A stretch of 64,000 nucleotides of DNA from Microbacterium caowuchunii (GCF_008727755.1 NZ_CP044231.1:2418001-2482000), one strand, 5' to 3'. Shown: positions 26,288 to 35,953, numbered from the stretch's first letter. Translations and numbers: made by a program. The notes: generated by a model not told the origin, from the sequence alone.

Positions 26288-27558
26288 GCCTTTCCCCCAT
26301 CACCGAGGCCCTCGAGGCGCTCCGCGCAGGCAAGCCTGTCATCGTCGCCGACGATGAGAACCGGGAGAACGAGGGCGATGTCATCATCTCCGCCCAGCTC
26401 GCGACCCCGCAGTGGATCGCGTGGACGGTGCGCCACTCCAGCGGTTTCATCTGCGCCCCCATGCCCGCCGACTGGGCGGACCGGCTCGATCTGCCCCCCA
26501 TGGTGGAGGTCAACCAGGACGCGCGCGGAACCGCCTACACGGTCAGCGTGGACGCGGCCTCGGGTGTGACGACCGGCATCAGCGCCGCGGACCGCGCACA
26601 CACCCTGAACGTCCTGGCCGACCCCACGGCCGTCCCGACGAGCCTGATCCGGCCGGGGCACGTGCTTCCCCTGCGCGCGGTCGACGGCGGGGTCCGGGAA
26701 CGCAGCGGCCACACCGAGGCGGCCGTGGACCTGATGCGACTCGCCGGCCTCGAACCGGTCGGCGCGATTGCGGAGATCGTGGCGGAGGACGGCAGCATGA
26801 TGCGCCTGCCGGGGCTCATGGAGCTCGGCGCACGCGACGGCATCCCCGTCATCACGATCGAGCAGCTGATCGCGCACCTCGATGAGACCGAGCCCCGCGA
26901 AACCCTCGCGCACCCTCCGCACCGCCGCCGGGTGAGTCTGCGCGCCGAAGCCGCCGTGCCCACCACGCACGGCGATTTCCGGATCCTGGCGTACAAGGAC
27001 CGGGTCACCGGGACCGATCACGTGGCGATCGTCTCCGGCGACCTCGAGGATGCGCCGCTCGTGCGCGTGCACTCCGAGTGCCTGACCGGTGAGGCCTTCG
27101 GGTCGACCAAGTGCGAGTGCGGGCCGCAGCTGAACGCGGCGCTCGACCGCATCGCGAAGGACGGCGGCGTGGTCGTGTACATGCGCGGTCATGAAGGACG
27201 CGGCATCGGCCTGATCAACAAGCTGCGCGCGTACAACCTGCAGGAGCGCGGGCTCGACACCGTCGACGCGAACCTGGCCCTCGGCCTCCCCGCGGACGCA
27301 CGGGACTACGCCGCGGCGGCCGGCATCCTGGCCGATCTCGGCGTGGAGCGGGTCCGCCTGCTCACCAACAACACCGACAAGACGTCGCAACTGCGCGCAC
27401 TCGGGCTCGACGTGGTCGAGCAGGTGCCGCTGCTGGTGGGCATCGGTCCCAACAACCACCAGTACCTCGCCACGAAGCGCGACCGGATGGGTCACGTGAT
27501 CGCGGACGCGGATCTTTCCGACGCACTCGCACAGATGAAGGAGGCCACCGGCCAATGA
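26284..27558 (+). CDS. ribBA: DHBP synthase / GTP cyclohydrolase II fusion
   Basis: 424 residues. The N-terminal part (about 1-200) is 3,4-dihydroxy-2-butanone-4-phosphate synthase with VIVADDENRENEGD, TGISAADRAHT, and RSGHTEAAVDLMRLAG. The C-terminal part (about 215-420) is GTP cyclohydrolase II with the zinc cysteines Cys266, Cys277 and Cys279 (SECLTGEAFGSTKCECG) and YMRGHEGRGIGL. It supplies both precursors of riboflavin. Both active sites look complete. ATGA overlaps at each end tie it to ribE and ribH. Confidence 0.96.
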   Translation: MSLSPITEALEALRAGKPVIVADDENRENEGDVIISAQLATPQWIAWTVRHSSGFICAPMPADWADRLDLPPMVEVNQDARGTAYTVSVDAASGVTTGISAADRAHTLNVLADPTAVPTSLIRPGHVLPLRAVDGGVRERSGHTEAAVDLMRLAGLEPVGAIAEIVAEDGSMMRLPGLMELGARDGIPVITIEQLIAHLDETEPRETLAHPPHRRRVSLRAEAAVPTTHGDFRILAYKDRVTGTDHVAIVSGDLEDAPLVRVHSECLTGEAFGSTKCECGPQLNAALDRIAKDGGVVVYMRGHEGRGIGLINKLRAYNLQERGLDTVDANLALGLPADARDYAAAAGILADLGVERVRLLTNNTDKTSQLRALGLDVVEQVPLLVGIGPNNHQYLATKRDRMGHVIADADLSDALAQMKEATGQ

Positions 27559-28028
27559 GCGGACACGGCGCACCCAAGACCGAGATCGTCGACGCCACGG
27601 GCCTCCGTGTCGTGGTCGTCGCCGGCACCTGGCATGAGGTCATCACCGAAGGCCTTATCTCCGGAGCCGAGCGGGTGCTCACCGCATCCGGCGCCGACTA
27701 CACCGTCGTGCGCGTCGCGGGCTCCTTCGAGCTGCCGGTGACGGCGAAGACGGCCCTCGAGGCCGGGGCGGATGCGGTGATCGCGCTCGGCGTGATCATC
27801 CGCGGCGGCACCCCGCACTTCGAGTTCGTCTCGGCCGCCGCGACGGACGGGCTGACCCGCGTCGCCCTCGACACGGGCAAGCCGGTGGGCTTCGGTGTGC
27901 TGACGCTCGACGACGAACAGCAGGGCATCGACCGCGCCGGTTTCGACGGGTCGCGGGAGGACAAGGGCGCCGAGGCGGCGGATGCAGCACTCCGCACCGC
28001 GCTGACCCTCCGCGCTCTCCGCGGCTGA
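27555..28028 (+). CDS. ribH: 6,7-dimethyl-8-ribityllumazine synthase
   Basis: 157 residues. VVVVAGTWHEVITEGLISGAERVL opens the fold. VRVAGSFELPVTAKTAL, VIALGVIIRGGTPHFEFVSAAATDGL (with the catalytic His of the PHFEFV segment) and KPVGFGVLT follow. It condenses the two precursors made by RibBA and RibD and forms icosahedral or pentameric shells. Last gene of the operon; a family B palindrome starts 14 bases after the stop. Confidence 0.95.
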   Translation: MSGHGAPKTEIVDATGLRVVVVAGTWHEVITEGLISGAERVLTASGADYTVVRVAGSFELPVTAKTALEAGADAVIALGVIIRGGTPHFEFVSAAATDGLTRVALDTGKPVGFGVLTLDDEQQGIDRAGFDGSREDKGAEAADAALRTALTLRALRG

Positions 28029-28041
28029 CGAGGAACTGCCC

Positions 28042-28118
28042 TCCCGCGAGACTGCATAGGAGGCACGAGACAGCGCGTGAGAACGTCCGTCTCGTAGCGC
28101 CTATGCAGTCTCGCGGGA
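28042..28118. repeat. Family B palindromic element, copy 1 (after ribH)
   Basis: Outer arms of 19 bases (TCCCGCGAGACTGCATAGG, 28042-28060) pair perfectly with 28100-28118. A nested pair ACGAGAC (28065-28071) and GTCTCGT (28089-28095) lies inside. It probably ends the rib transcript. Confidence 0.9.
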
Positions 28119-28159
28119 AGGGAACGCCCGAAGGCCGGAACCTTCAGTAAGGCGCAAGG

Positions 28160-28165
28160 TATGCT
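28160..28165 (+). promoter_or_regulatory. Leaderless-type -10 for the small membrane protein
   Basis: TATGCT followed by 7 bases and the ATG at 28173. It contains an in-frame ATG (28161), which would have to be read from the -10 itself and is therefore unlikely to be the start. Confidence 0.6.
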
Positions 28166-28172
28166 GGGCGGC

Positions 28173-28526
28173 ATGGAGACCCTGCGCGACATCGTCGTAT
28201 ACATCCACCTCATCGGCTTCGCCGTGCTCTTCGGCGCCTGGCTCGTCGAGGCGGTGGCGCGCCGCATCCGCTTCACCCGCCTGATGAGCGTCGGCATGAC
28301 CATCGCCGCGCTCACGGGCTTCGCCCTCGCCGCTCCGTGGGGCATCGAGTACGAGCTCAACTATGTGAAGATCACGGTCAAGCTGGTCGTCCTGCTCGTC
28401 ATCGGCGCCCTGCTCGGTATCGGCGGCGGCCGCCAGAAGCGCACCGGATCGCTGCCGCCCGCACTGTTCTGGGCCGTCGGCGTCCTGACCCTGCTGAACG
28501 CGGGACTCGCCGTCATCTGGCGCTGA
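28173..28526 (+). CDS. Small four-span membrane protein of unknown function
   Basis: 117 residues, no family recognised with certainty. Four hydrophobic segments are seen at about 7-28, 37-58, 66-85 and 97-116, separated by short charged loops (EAVARRIRFTR, GGGRQKRTG). Two His-containing and acidic positions (YIHLIGF, WLVEAVARR) lie near membrane faces. It has its own -10 and a terminator directly after, so it is a single-gene unit. The topology would fit a small transporter or a redox-partner subunit, but nothing in the sequence decides this. Confidence 0.7.
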   Translation: METLRDIVVYIHLIGFAVLFGAWLVEAVARRIRFTRLMSVGMTIAALTGFALAAPWGIEYELNYVKITVKLVVLLVIGALLGIGGGRQKRTGSLPPALFWAVGVLTLLNAGLAVIWR

Positions 28527-28540
28527 CGCCCCTCGCTCGA

Positions 28541-28575
28541 GAACGCCGCGCGACCCCACCGGTCGTGCGGCGTTC
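28541..28575 (+). terminator. Terminator after the small membrane protein
   Basis: GAACGCCGC-G-CGACC pairs with GGTCG-T-GCGGCGTTC (one G-T pair) around a 5-base loop, 14 bases after the stop. Confidence 0.7.
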
Positions 28576-28774
28576 CGCGTCTCATCCACAGCTCTGACCA
28601 GGCCATTGCGCGCGCAGGCGTAGACTTTTCCCCTGCGCGCCGCCGATCAACGCCGGCGCGCTCCGGTGATCCAAGGACGTGACGCCCGCCGCATCATCCC
28701 TGCCCGGACGCCCGCCTCACCGGTGCGTCTCACGAGGACGCCCTCCGCTTCTCTTCGGGACAGGTCCCCCCCGC

Positions 28775-30214
28775 ATGTCATCCGCTTCCCCCGCCGCACC
28801 GGTCAACTCCCGCTCTCGCGTGATCACCGCGAGCCTCGTCGGCACGACGATCGAGTTCTACGACTTCTACGTCTACGCGACCGCCGCGGTCCTCGTCTTC
28901 CCCGCCCTCTTCTTCCCCACCGGCGACGACACGACGGCGCTGCTGTCGTCCTTCGCCGTCTTCGGCGCCGCGATGGTCGCTCGCCCCATCGGTGCGGTCA
29001 TCTTCGGCCATTTCGGCGACCGCTTCGGCCGCAAGGCCACGCTCGTCGCGTCCCTGCTCACGATGGGCGTCGCCACCTTCCTGATCGGCTGCCTGCCGAC
29101 CTACCAGGACATCGGATGGTGGGCCGCCCTCATCCTGCTGTTCCTGCGCCTCGCCCAGGGCTTCGCCCTCGGTGGCGAGTGGTCCGGCGCCGCCCTCGTG
29201 GCGACCGAGAACGCACCGAAGGGAAAGCGTGCCTGGTACGGCACGTTCCCGCAGCTCGGCGCCCCGATCGGTTTCATCATCGCCAACGGAGTGTTCCTCA
29301 TCATCAACTTCGCCCTGCCGCATCCGGACGGCGGCGCGCAGCGTTCCGAGGAGTTCCTGGCCTGGGGATGGCGCGTGCCCTTCCTGTTCTCGGCGGTCAT
29401 GGTCATCGTCGGGCTCTGGGTGCGTCTGCGCCTGGTCGAGTCCGCCGCCTTCACGAAGGCCGAGAAGACCGGCGCGATCCGCAAGTTCCCGCTGGGCGCG
29501 GTGCTGCGCATGCACTGGTGGCACCTGATCCTCGGCACGTTCATCATGCTGGCGACCTACGTGCTCTTCTACCTGATGACGAGCTTCACCCTCTCCTACG
29601 GCACGAAGGCGGCGACGGATGCGGCGCAGGCCGCGGCCGAGGCCGCCGGAACCCCGTTCGATGCCGCGACGTACGTGCCCGGACTCGGCTTCGGGTACAC
29701 CGACTTCGTGATCATGCAGATCATCGGCGTCGTGTTCTTCGGCATCTTCACGCTGCTGTCCGGCCCGGTCGCGGACGCGATCGGGCGCCGACGCCTGCTG
29801 ATCTGGGTGACCGTCGCGATCATCGTGTTCGGCTGCACGTTCAACGTGTTCCTGCTGCCGCAGGTGGACCCGAAGTTCACCGGGGCGCTCGTCCAGGGGT
29901 TCCTGATCATCGGGTTCGTGCTCATGGGCGCGACGTTCGGCCCGATGGGGGCGATCCTGCCGGAGCTTTTCCCGACGAACGTCAGGTACACCGGCTCGGC
30001 GATCTCGTACAACGTCTCGTCGATCCTCGGCGCCGCCCTCGCCCCGATCATCGCGGTCGCGCTCTGGGCCGCCGCCGACGGATCCCCGTGGCTGGTCGGC
30101 ATCTACCTCAGCGGTGCGGGCGTGCTCACCCTCATCGCGCTGGTGCTCTCCAAGGAGACGAAGGACGTCGACTACGACGAGGGCGCGGCGCTGCAGGAGA
30201 CCGCGTCGCTCTGA
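28775..30214 (+). CDS. MHS-family (MFS) metabolite:H+ symporter
   Basis: 479 residues with twelve expected membrane spans. SLVGTTIEFYDFYVYATAAVLVFP opens the first span. The MFS loop GHFGDRFGRKATLV between spans two and three, and LRLAQGFALGGEWSGAALVATENAP are signatures of the metabolite:H+ symporter subfamily (citrate, shikimate, proline/betaine carriers). A central insert of about 25 residues (YGTKAATDAAQ...) is found in many actinobacterial members. It imports a small organic acid or osmolyte; which one is unknown. A TAGACT box at 28621 with a 150-base leader may be the promoter. Confidence 0.88.
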   Translation: MSSASPAAPVNSRSRVITASLVGTTIEFYDFYVYATAAVLVFPALFFPTGDDTTALLSSFAVFGAAMVARPIGAVIFGHFGDRFGRKATLVASLLTMGVATFLIGCLPTYQDIGWWAALILLFLRLAQGFALGGEWSGAALVATENAPKGKRAWYGTFPQLGAPIGFIIANGVFLIINFALPHPDGGAQRSEEFLAWGWRVPFLFSAVMVIVGLWVRLRLVESAAFTKAEKTGAIRKFPLGAVLRMHWWHLILGTFIMLATYVLFYLMTSFTLSYGTKAATDAAQAAAEAAGTPFDAATYVPGLGFGYTDFVIMQIIGVVFFGIFTLLSGPVADAIGRRRLLIWVTVAIIVFGCTFNVFLLPQVDPKFTGALVQGFLIIGFVLMGATFGPMGAILPELFPTNVRYTGSAISYNVSSILGAALAPIIAVALWAAADGSPWLVGIYLSGAGVLTLIALVLSKETKDVDYDEGAALQETASL

Positions 30215-30229
30215 CCTCGTCCTGACCGC

Positions 30230-30268
30230 GAGCGCCGGGCCGGAGGCATCCCCTTCGGCCCGGCGCTC
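30230..30268 (+). terminator. Terminator after the MHS transporter
   Basis: GAGCGCCGGGCCG (30230-30242) pairs perfectly with 30256-30268 across a 13-base loop. Confidence 0.7.
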
Positions 30269-30411
30269 TCCCGTTCGCGGGCGGGCGGATGGCGGGCGAC
30301 GTCACTCCCCTCCGCGTGACCGGCGACGGTTCGCATCCGGTCTGACACCCGTTCCTGGGTTCGGGGCGGGTACGGTCGATACGACCCCCTCTTCCGGACC
30401 GAGGAACCCCC

Positions 30412-32304
30412 ATGAGCTCCCCCCTCTCCGGCCGCCGCGCCCGCGGCCGCACCGACGGCCCCCGCGCGAGCTTCCGCCAGCTGCTGCCGTTCCTGTTCGA
30501 ACACAAGCGCACCCTCGTGGTCGTCGCGATCCTCAGCGTCATCGCCGCCGTCACGACGCTCGGCCAGCCACTCGTCGTCGGCGAGGTGATCTCGCGCGTG
30601 CAGGCCGGCGACACCCTCGGAGTGCTCGTCTGGGCATTGGTGGCCCTCGTCGTCGCCTCCTCGGTGATCTCGGGTTACCAGCACTATCTGCTGCAGCGCA
30701 CCGGGACAGCGGTCGTGTTCTCCAGCCGCCGGCGGCTCATCGCCCGCATCCTGCATCTGCCGATCCGCGAGTTCGACGCCCGCCGCACGGGGGACATCGT
30801 CTCCCGTGTCGGCACGGACACGACCCTCCTCTACGCGGTGCTCACCCAGGGGCTGGCGGACTCCATCGGCAACGTCCTGATCTTCGTGGGCGCGATCATC
30901 GCGATGCTGGTGATCGACCCGCTGCTGCTCCTGCTCATCCTCGTGGTCATCGGCGCCTCCTTCGGCGTGGTCGGTGCCCTCAGCGGCCGCATCCGTCGTC
31001 ACACCAGCGCCCAGCAGGAGAAGGTCGGCGAGCTCGCCTCCGCCGTGGAGCGCGCGGTCGGATCGATCCGGACGGTGCGGGCCGCGGGCGCCGCCGAACG
31101 CGAGCAGGCCGGGATCACGCAGACCGCGACCGAGGCGTACGGCATCGGCGTCGCCATCGCGAAGGCGTCGGCGCTGATCGTGCCGATCGCCGGCATCGCC
31201 CTGCAACTGTCCCTGCTCGTGGTCCTCGGTGTCGGCGGCTACCGGGTCGCCTCGGGCGCGATCACGATCGCGAGCCTCGTCACGTTCGTGATGTTCCTCT
31301 TCTTCCTCATCCAGCCGCTCGGCTCCTTCTTCGGCGCCATCACCTCGGTGAACCAGGCACTCGGCGCGCTCGGCCGCATCCAGGAGGTCCTCGACCTGCC
31401 CACCGAGACGGAGGACGACGCGGCGATCGCCGCCCGGATCACGGATGCGGATGCCGCCGTGGCCCCGGCGGACACCGCGATCGAGTTCCGCGACGTGCAC
31501 TTCACCTACCCCGCCGCGGTCGTCGCCGCCCGGCAGAAGACCGAGGCCGAGGCGAAGGCGATGCTCGCCAGCGCGCACGTCGACACGTCCGCCCTCCAGG
31601 CGATCGAGGCGGAGGAGACCGAGGGGCACGTGCTGCGCGGCGTCTCCTTCCGGGTCCCGCGCGGCGCGCGCGTGGCGCTCGTCGGCCCGTCCGGCGCCGG
31701 CAAGAGCACCACGCTGTCACTCATCGAGCGGTTCTACGACCCGACCGACGGCGCGATCCTGCTGGACGGCCGCGACATCCGGACCCTCGATCGCGACGAT
31801 CTGCGCGCCCACCTCGGATACGTCGAGCAGGACGCCCCGACCCTCGCCGGCACGATCGGCGACAACCTGCGGCTGGCGTCTCCCGAGGCGACGGATGCGG
31901 AGTGCGAGCGGGTCCTCCGCGAGGTCAATCTCGGCGAGGTATTGGACCGGTCTCCGCTGGGCCTCGACGCGCCGGTCGGAGAGGCCGGGGTCATGCTGTC
32001 GGGGGGCGAGCGTCAGCGCCTCGCCATCGCCCGCGCGCTGCTGGCCGCGCCGCCCATCCTGCTGCTGGACGAGTCGACGTCCTCGCTCGACGGCCTGAAC
32101 GAGCAGCGGATGCGGGAGGCCATCGACTCGGTGGCCGAGGGGCGCACCCTCATCGTCATCGCCCACCGCCTGTCCACGGTCGTCGACAGCGACGTCATCG
32201 TCGTCCTCGAGGGCGGTCGGGTGGTCGGCCAGGGCACGCACTCCGAGCTCGTCGCGACCGTGCCGCTGTACCGGGACCTCGCCAAGCACCAGCTCCTCGT
32301 CTAG
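30412..32304 (+). CDS. ABC exporter, membrane and ATPase domains fused, with unusual insert
   Basis: 630 residues. Six-span type-1 exporter domain at about 20-320, then an ATPase domain with A-loop FTYP (about 364), Walker A GPSGAGKST (about 426), signature LSGGERQ (about 529), Walker B ILLLDE (about 550) and H-loop IVIAHR. Between FTYP and VLRGVSF, where homologues have only a few residues, lies an insert of about 35 residues rich in Ala, Glu, Lys and Gln (AARQKTEAEAKAM...). It is probably a homodimeric lipid or drug exporter. AACCCCC precedes the ATG and gives no strong Shine-Dalgarno. Confidence 0.9.
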   Translation: MSSPLSGRRARGRTDGPRASFRQLLPFLFEHKRTLVVVAILSVIAAVTTLGQPLVVGEVISRVQAGDTLGVLVWALVALVVASSVISGYQHYLLQRTGTAVVFSSRRRLIARILHLPIREFDARRTGDIVSRVGTDTTLLYAVLTQGLADSIGNVLIFVGAIIAMLVIDPLLLLLILVVIGASFGVVGALSGRIRRHTSAQQEKVGELASAVERAVGSIRTVRAAGAAEREQAGITQTATEAYGIGVAIAKASALIVPIAGIALQLSLLVVLGVGGYRVASGAITIASLVTFVMFLFFLIQPLGSFFGAITSVNQALGALGRIQEVLDLPTETEDDAAIAARITDADAAVAPADTAIEFRDVHFTYPAAVVAARQKTEAEAKAMLASAHVDTSALQAIEAEETEGHVLRGVSFRVPRGARVALVGPSGAGKSTTLSLIERFYDPTDGAILLDGRDIRTLDRDDLRAHLGYVEQDAPTLAGTIGDNLRLASPEATDAECERVLREVNLGEVLDRSPLGLDAPVGEAGVMLSGGERQRLAIARALLAAPPILLLDESTSSLDGLNEQRMREAIDSVAEGRTLIVIAHRLSTVVDSDVIVVLEGGRVVGQGTHSELVATVPLYRDLAKHQLLV

Positions 32305-32313
32305 CGCGCCCGC

Positions 32314-32360
32314 TCACCTGTCGCGAAGACGCGGTCCGAGCCGACGGACGCGACAGGTGA
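32314..32360. repeat. Stem-loop after the ABC exporter
   Basis: TCACCTGTCGCG (32314-32325) pairs perfectly with CGCGACAGGTGA (32349-32360). It has the same layout as the two dispersed families but a different arm sequence; only this copy is in the window. Confidence 0.65.
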
Positions 32361-32377
32361 ACGCAGGGCGACGGCGG

Positions 32378-32421
32378 ACGTGGAAACGCCCCGCACCGGA
32401 GGGTGCGGGGCGTTTCCACGT
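32378..32421. terminator. Bidirectional terminator between ABC exporter and pckG
   Basis: A 20-bp perfect stem (ACGTGGAAACGCCCCGCACC) with the loop GGAG, ending 8 bases from the pckG stop. It can serve both converging genes. Confidence 0.85.
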
Positions 32422-32429
32422 GGGCGGGG

Positions 32430-34310
32430 TCAGGCGTTGGCCTTCTGCCCCAGCCGGTAGCGCAGCGACGCGAGCTCGGCGCGCAGCGCAGAGGGCACCT
32501 TGTCGCCGAAGGTGTCGTAGAACTCCTCCGTGAGCCGGGCCTCCGTGAGCCAGGACTCCGTGTCGATCGAGAACAGCTCGTCGAGGTCCTCCTGCGGGAC
32601 GGTGATGCCGTCCAGGTTCAGGTCGGAGGTGCGCGGCACGCGACCGATCGGCGTGTCCACCGCCGGGACCTTGCCCTCCACGCGGCGGATGATCCAGTCG
32701 ATGACGCGGGCGTTGTCGCCGAATCCCGGCCACAGGAACCGGCCGTCGGCGCCGCGGCGGAACCAGTTCACCTGGAAGATCCGCGGTGCGCGGTCGAAGC
32801 GCAGCTTCTGGCCGACCTTGACCCAGTGGCCGAAGTAGTCGGCCATGTTGTATCCGCAGAACGGCAGCATCGCGAACGGGTCACGGCGCAGCTCCCCGAC
32901 CGTGCCTTCTGCGGCGGCGGTGCGCTCGGACGAGATGGTCGAGCCGAGGAACACCCCGTGTGTCCAGTCCGTGGCCTCGACGACGAGCGGCACGTTCGTG
33001 GCGCGACGTCCGCCGAAGAGGATGGCATCCAGCGGCACGCCCTCCGGCGCATCCCAGTCCTCCGCGATCTGCGGGCACTGGGCGGCGGCGACCGTGAAGC
33101 GCGAGTTCGGGTGCGCGGCCGGACGACCGGATGCCGGGGTCCAGGGGTTGCCCTCCCAGTCCTCGAGCTCAGCCGGGGCCTCGTCCGTCAGACCCTCCCA
33201 CCAGACATCGCCGTCGGGGCGGAGTGCGACGTTCGTGAAGATCGTGTTGCCCCACAGCGTCTCGACGGCCGTCACGTTGGTCGACTCGCCGGTGCCCGGT
33301 GCCACGCCGAAGAAGCCCGCCTCGGGGTTGATCGCCCACAGGCGCCCATCCTCCCCCGGACGCAGCCAGGCGATGTCGTCGCCGAGCGTCTCGACCCGCC
33401 AGCCGGGGATGGTGGGGCGCAGCATCGCAAGGTTCGTCTTGCCGCATGCCGACGGGAACGCCGCGGCCACGTGGTAGGCCTTGCCCTCCGGGCTGATGAC
33501 GCGGATGAGCAGCATGTGCTCGGCGAGCCAGCCCTCGTTGCGGCCGATCACCGAGGCGATCCGCAGCGCGAAGCACTTCTTGGCGAGGATCGCGTTGCCG
33601 CCGTAGCCGGAGCCGTAGGACCACACCTCGAGGGTGTCCGGGAAGTGCACGATGTACTTGTCGTCGTTGCAGGGCCATGCCACATCCGCCTCGCCCGGTG
33701 CGAGCGGGGCGCCGACGGAGTGCACCGTCTTCACCCAGGGGGACCCAGCGGCGATCTGCTCCACGACGTGGGTGCCCACGCGGGTCATGATGCCGATGGA
33801 GGTGACCGCGTAGGCGGAGTCGGTGACCTGCACCCCGATGTGCGAGAGGGGGCCACCGACGGCACCCATCGAGAACGGCACCACGTACATCGTGCGGCCG
33901 CGCATCGATCCGTCGAAGATGCGGTTCATCGTGCCGCGCATCTCGGCCGGGTCGGCCCAGTTGTTGGTGGGACCGGCGTCCTCTTCACGCTCGGACGCGA
34001 TGAAGGTACGACCCTCGGTGCGCGCCACGTCGCTCGGGTGGGACCGGGCCAGGTAGGAGCTCGGCCGCCATTCCGGGTTCAGCTTGATGAGCTTGCCCTC
34101 GTCGACCATCTCTCGCAGCAGCGCGTCGTTCTCGGCACGGGAGCCGTCGACCCAGTGGATGCGGTCGGGCTTGGTGAGCGCGGCGATCTCCTCGACCCAT
34201 TCGACGAGTGCGGCCATGCCGGGGCCCTCGATCTCGGGACGCTGGCCATACGCGCTCGAAGCGACGATGCGGTTCGGTGCGGTACGGGTGTAGGTCTCGG
34301 CCAGTGCCAT
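32430..34310 (-). CDS. pckG: Phosphoenolpyruvate carboxykinase (GTP)
   Basis: 626 residues from the ATG at 34310. AGGAG sits 5 bases before it, so it is preferred over the in-frame GTG that abuts this site. GTP-type hallmarks are present: the P-loop FPSACGKTN (about 285-293, reactive Cys about 289), [25 protein letters not shown], and FGGRR and NWFRRG. It converts oxaloacetate to PEP and is central when growing on lactate, acetate, succinate or aromatics, all of which this window's genes can supply. Divergent from a ramB-like regulator; a 15-bp direct repeat sits in the gap. Confidence 0.96.
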   Translation of the reverse strand: MALAETYTRTAPNRIVASSAYGQRPEIEGPGMAALVEWVEEIAALTKPDRIHWVDGSRAENDALLREMVDEGKLIKLNPEWRPSSYLARSHPSDVARTEGRTFIASEREEDAGPTNNWADPAEMRGTMNRIFDGSMRGRTMYVVPFSMGAVGGPLSHIGVQVTDSAYAVTSIGIMTRVGTHVVEQIAAGSPWVKTVHSVGAPLAPGEADVAWPCNDDKYIVHFPDTLEVWSYGSGYGGNAILAKKCFALRIASVIGRNEGWLAEHMLLIRVISPEGKAYHVAAAFPSACGKTNLAMLRPTIPGWRVETLGDDIAWLRPGEDGRLWAINPEAGFFGVAPGTGESTNVTAVETLWGNTIFTNVALRPDGDVWWEGLTDEAPAELEDWEGNPWTPASGRPAAHPNSRFTVAAAQCPQIAEDWDAPEGVPLDAILFGGRRATNVPLVVEATDWTHGVFLGSTISSERTAAAEGTVGELRRDPFAMLPFCGYNMADYFGHWVKVGQKLRFDRAPRIFQVNWFRRGADGRFLWPGFGDNARVIDWIIRRVEGKVPAVDTPIGRVPRTSDLNLDGITVPQEDLDELFSIDTESWLTEARLTEEFYDTFGDKVPSALRAELASLRYRLGQKANA

Positions 34311-34332
34311 GATCACTCCTGTGTGAGGGATG

Positions 34333-34391
34333 TCGGACGTTCAGAACCCCGTCGTCCGAACCACTCCGAAGAGATTTCGGACGTTCAGAAC
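34333..34391. repeat. 15-bp direct repeat upstream of pckG
   Basis: TCGGACGTTCAGAAC occurs at 34333-34347 and again at 34377-34391, 44 bases apart (about four helical turns). Position in the pckG/ramB gap suggests a regulator-binding pair. Confidence 0.7.
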
Positions 34392-34444
34392 TGAGTTCCC
34401 TCCTAGCTTGGCGAGCGTCCTCGTGTTCTTTCCAGCCCTTGACG

Positions 34445-34474
34445 CTGAAAGAGTCGCGGTTCTTTCAGTATGAT
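34445..34474 (+). promoter_or_regulatory. Inverted repeat and -10 of the ramB-like gene
   Basis: CTGAAAGA (34445-34452) and TCTTTCAG (34461-34468) are perfect inverted arms 8 bases apart. TATGAT (34469-34474) follows at once, 6 bases before the ATG. The site is placed for autorepression. Confidence 0.65.
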
Positions 34475-34480
34475 CAAGGA

Positions 34481-35917
34481 ATGCCGTCGAGCACGATCGA
34501 ACTCACCACCCTGGGGCACCGCATCCGTCACTACCGGACGAGCGCCGGCCTGACCCTGGACGAACTCGGGCTCGCGGTGGGCGTCGCCGGAAGCCACCTG
34601 AGCCTGATCGAGAACGGCAAGCGGGAGCCGAAGCTCTCCCTCCTCCAGGAGATCGCGACCGCCACCGGAGCGCAGCTGAGCGACCTGCTCTCCAGCGAGC
34701 CGCCCAACCGCCGGGCCGCCCTCGAGATCGAGCTCGAGCGGGCGCAGTCCGCCCACGCGTTCCGGCGCCTCGGGCTCCCCCCCATCCGCGTGACCAAGGG
34801 GCTCAGCGACGAGACCATCGAGACCGTCCTGGGGCTGCACCACGAGCTGCAGCGTCGCGAGCGGGAGGCGATCGCGACGCCGGAGGAGGCTCGGCGCGCC
34901 AACACCGAACTGCGCCTGCGGATGCGGGAGCGCAACAACTATCTGCCCGACATCGAGAAGCTGGCCGAGAAGCAGTTGAAGGCGGCCGGGCACACCGCGG
35001 GCGCGCTCACCCACCGCACCGTCAGCATCATGGCCGCGCAGCTCGGGTTCGAGCTCATCTACGCGAGCGATCTGCCGCAGTCGACCCGGTCCATCACCGA
35101 CCTGGAGAACGGCCGCATCTACCTCCCGCCGGCGTCGATCCCCGGCGGCCACGGGCTCCGTTCGATGGCGCTGCAGGCGATGGCGCACCGACTGCTCGGA
35201 CACCAGCCGCCCAGCGACTACGCCGACTTCCTGCAGCAGCGCCTGGAGATCAACTACTACGCCGCGTGCTGCCTGATGCCTCTGACGAACTCGGTGGCCT
35301 TCCTGCAGCAGGCCAAGAAAGAGCGCGACCTCGCGGTGGAGGACTTCCGCGACGCGTTCGGCGTCACCCACGAAGCGGCCGGGATGCGGATGACGAACCT
35401 CCTCACCGAGCATGTCGGCATCCCGCTGCACTTCCTGCGCGTGGACGGCGACGGGGCGATCTCGCGGGTGTTCGAGAACGACGACCTGCCCCTGCCGATG
35501 GATGTCACCGGTGCGGTGGAGGGGCAGATCGTGTGCCGCAAGTTCTCCGCCCGCTCCGCCTTCGCCGAGCAGAACCGCACGACCGAGCACTACCAGTACA
35601 CCGACACCCCCTCCGGCACGTTCTGGTGCTCCACCCAGACCGGGTCCACCCCGGAAGGCGAGTTCTCCATCACGGTGGGGGTGCCGTTCGACGACGCGAA
35701 GTGGTTCCGCGGACGGGAGACCACCCAGCGGGCGACCTCGACGTGCCCGGACGAGGCGTGCTGCCGCCGCCCGGCGGCGGAGGCCGCGAACCGCTGGGAG
35801 GGCAAGGCGTGGCCGAGCGCGCGCGTGCACATGCAGATGTTCACGCCGCTGCCGCGCGGCGCCTTCCCCGGTGTCGACGACAACGAGGTGTACGCCTTCC
35901 TCGACCGGCACCTCTAG
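34481..35917 (+). CDS. ramB: RamB/ScfR-type XRE regulator of acetate/carbon metabolism
   Basis: 478 residues. Cro/C1 helix-turn-helix at about 8-65 (LGHRIRHYRTSAGLTLDELGLAVGVAGSHLSLIENGKREPK). The middle resembles the IrrE/ImmA-like domain, with GGHGLRSMALQAMAHRLLGH in place of a full HExxH. The C-terminal short-chain-fatty-acyl regulator domain has CRKFSARSAF, CPDEACCRRPAA and the Cys-rich stretch typical of this family. RamB of Corynebacterium controls acetate and glyoxylate genes. Position opposite pckG suggests control of gluconeogenesis. Leaderless-type start. Confidence 0.82.
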   Translation: MPSSTIELTTLGHRIRHYRTSAGLTLDELGLAVGVAGSHLSLIENGKREPKLSLLQEIATATGAQLSDLLSSEPPNRRAALEIELERAQSAHAFRRLGLPPIRVTKGLSDETIETVLGLHHELQRREREAIATPEEARRANTELRLRMRERNNYLPDIEKLAEKQLKAAGHTAGALTHRTVSIMAAQLGFELIYASDLPQSTRSITDLENGRIYLPPASIPGGHGLRSMALQAMAHRLLGHQPPSDYADFLQQRLEINYYAACCLMPLTNSVAFLQQAKKERDLAVEDFRDAFGVTHEAAGMRMTNLLTEHVGIPLHFLRVDGDGAISRVFENDDLPLPMDVTGAVEGQIVCRKFSARSAFAEQNRTTEHYQYTDTPSGTFWCSTQTGSTPEGEFSITVGVPFDDAKWFRGRETTQRATSTCPDEACCRRPAAEAANRWEGKAWPSARVHMQMFTPLPRGAFPGVDDNEVYAFLDRHL

Positions 35918-35953
35918 GCCGGGCCCGCTCGCGCGCCGGAAGCGCTGCCCGCG

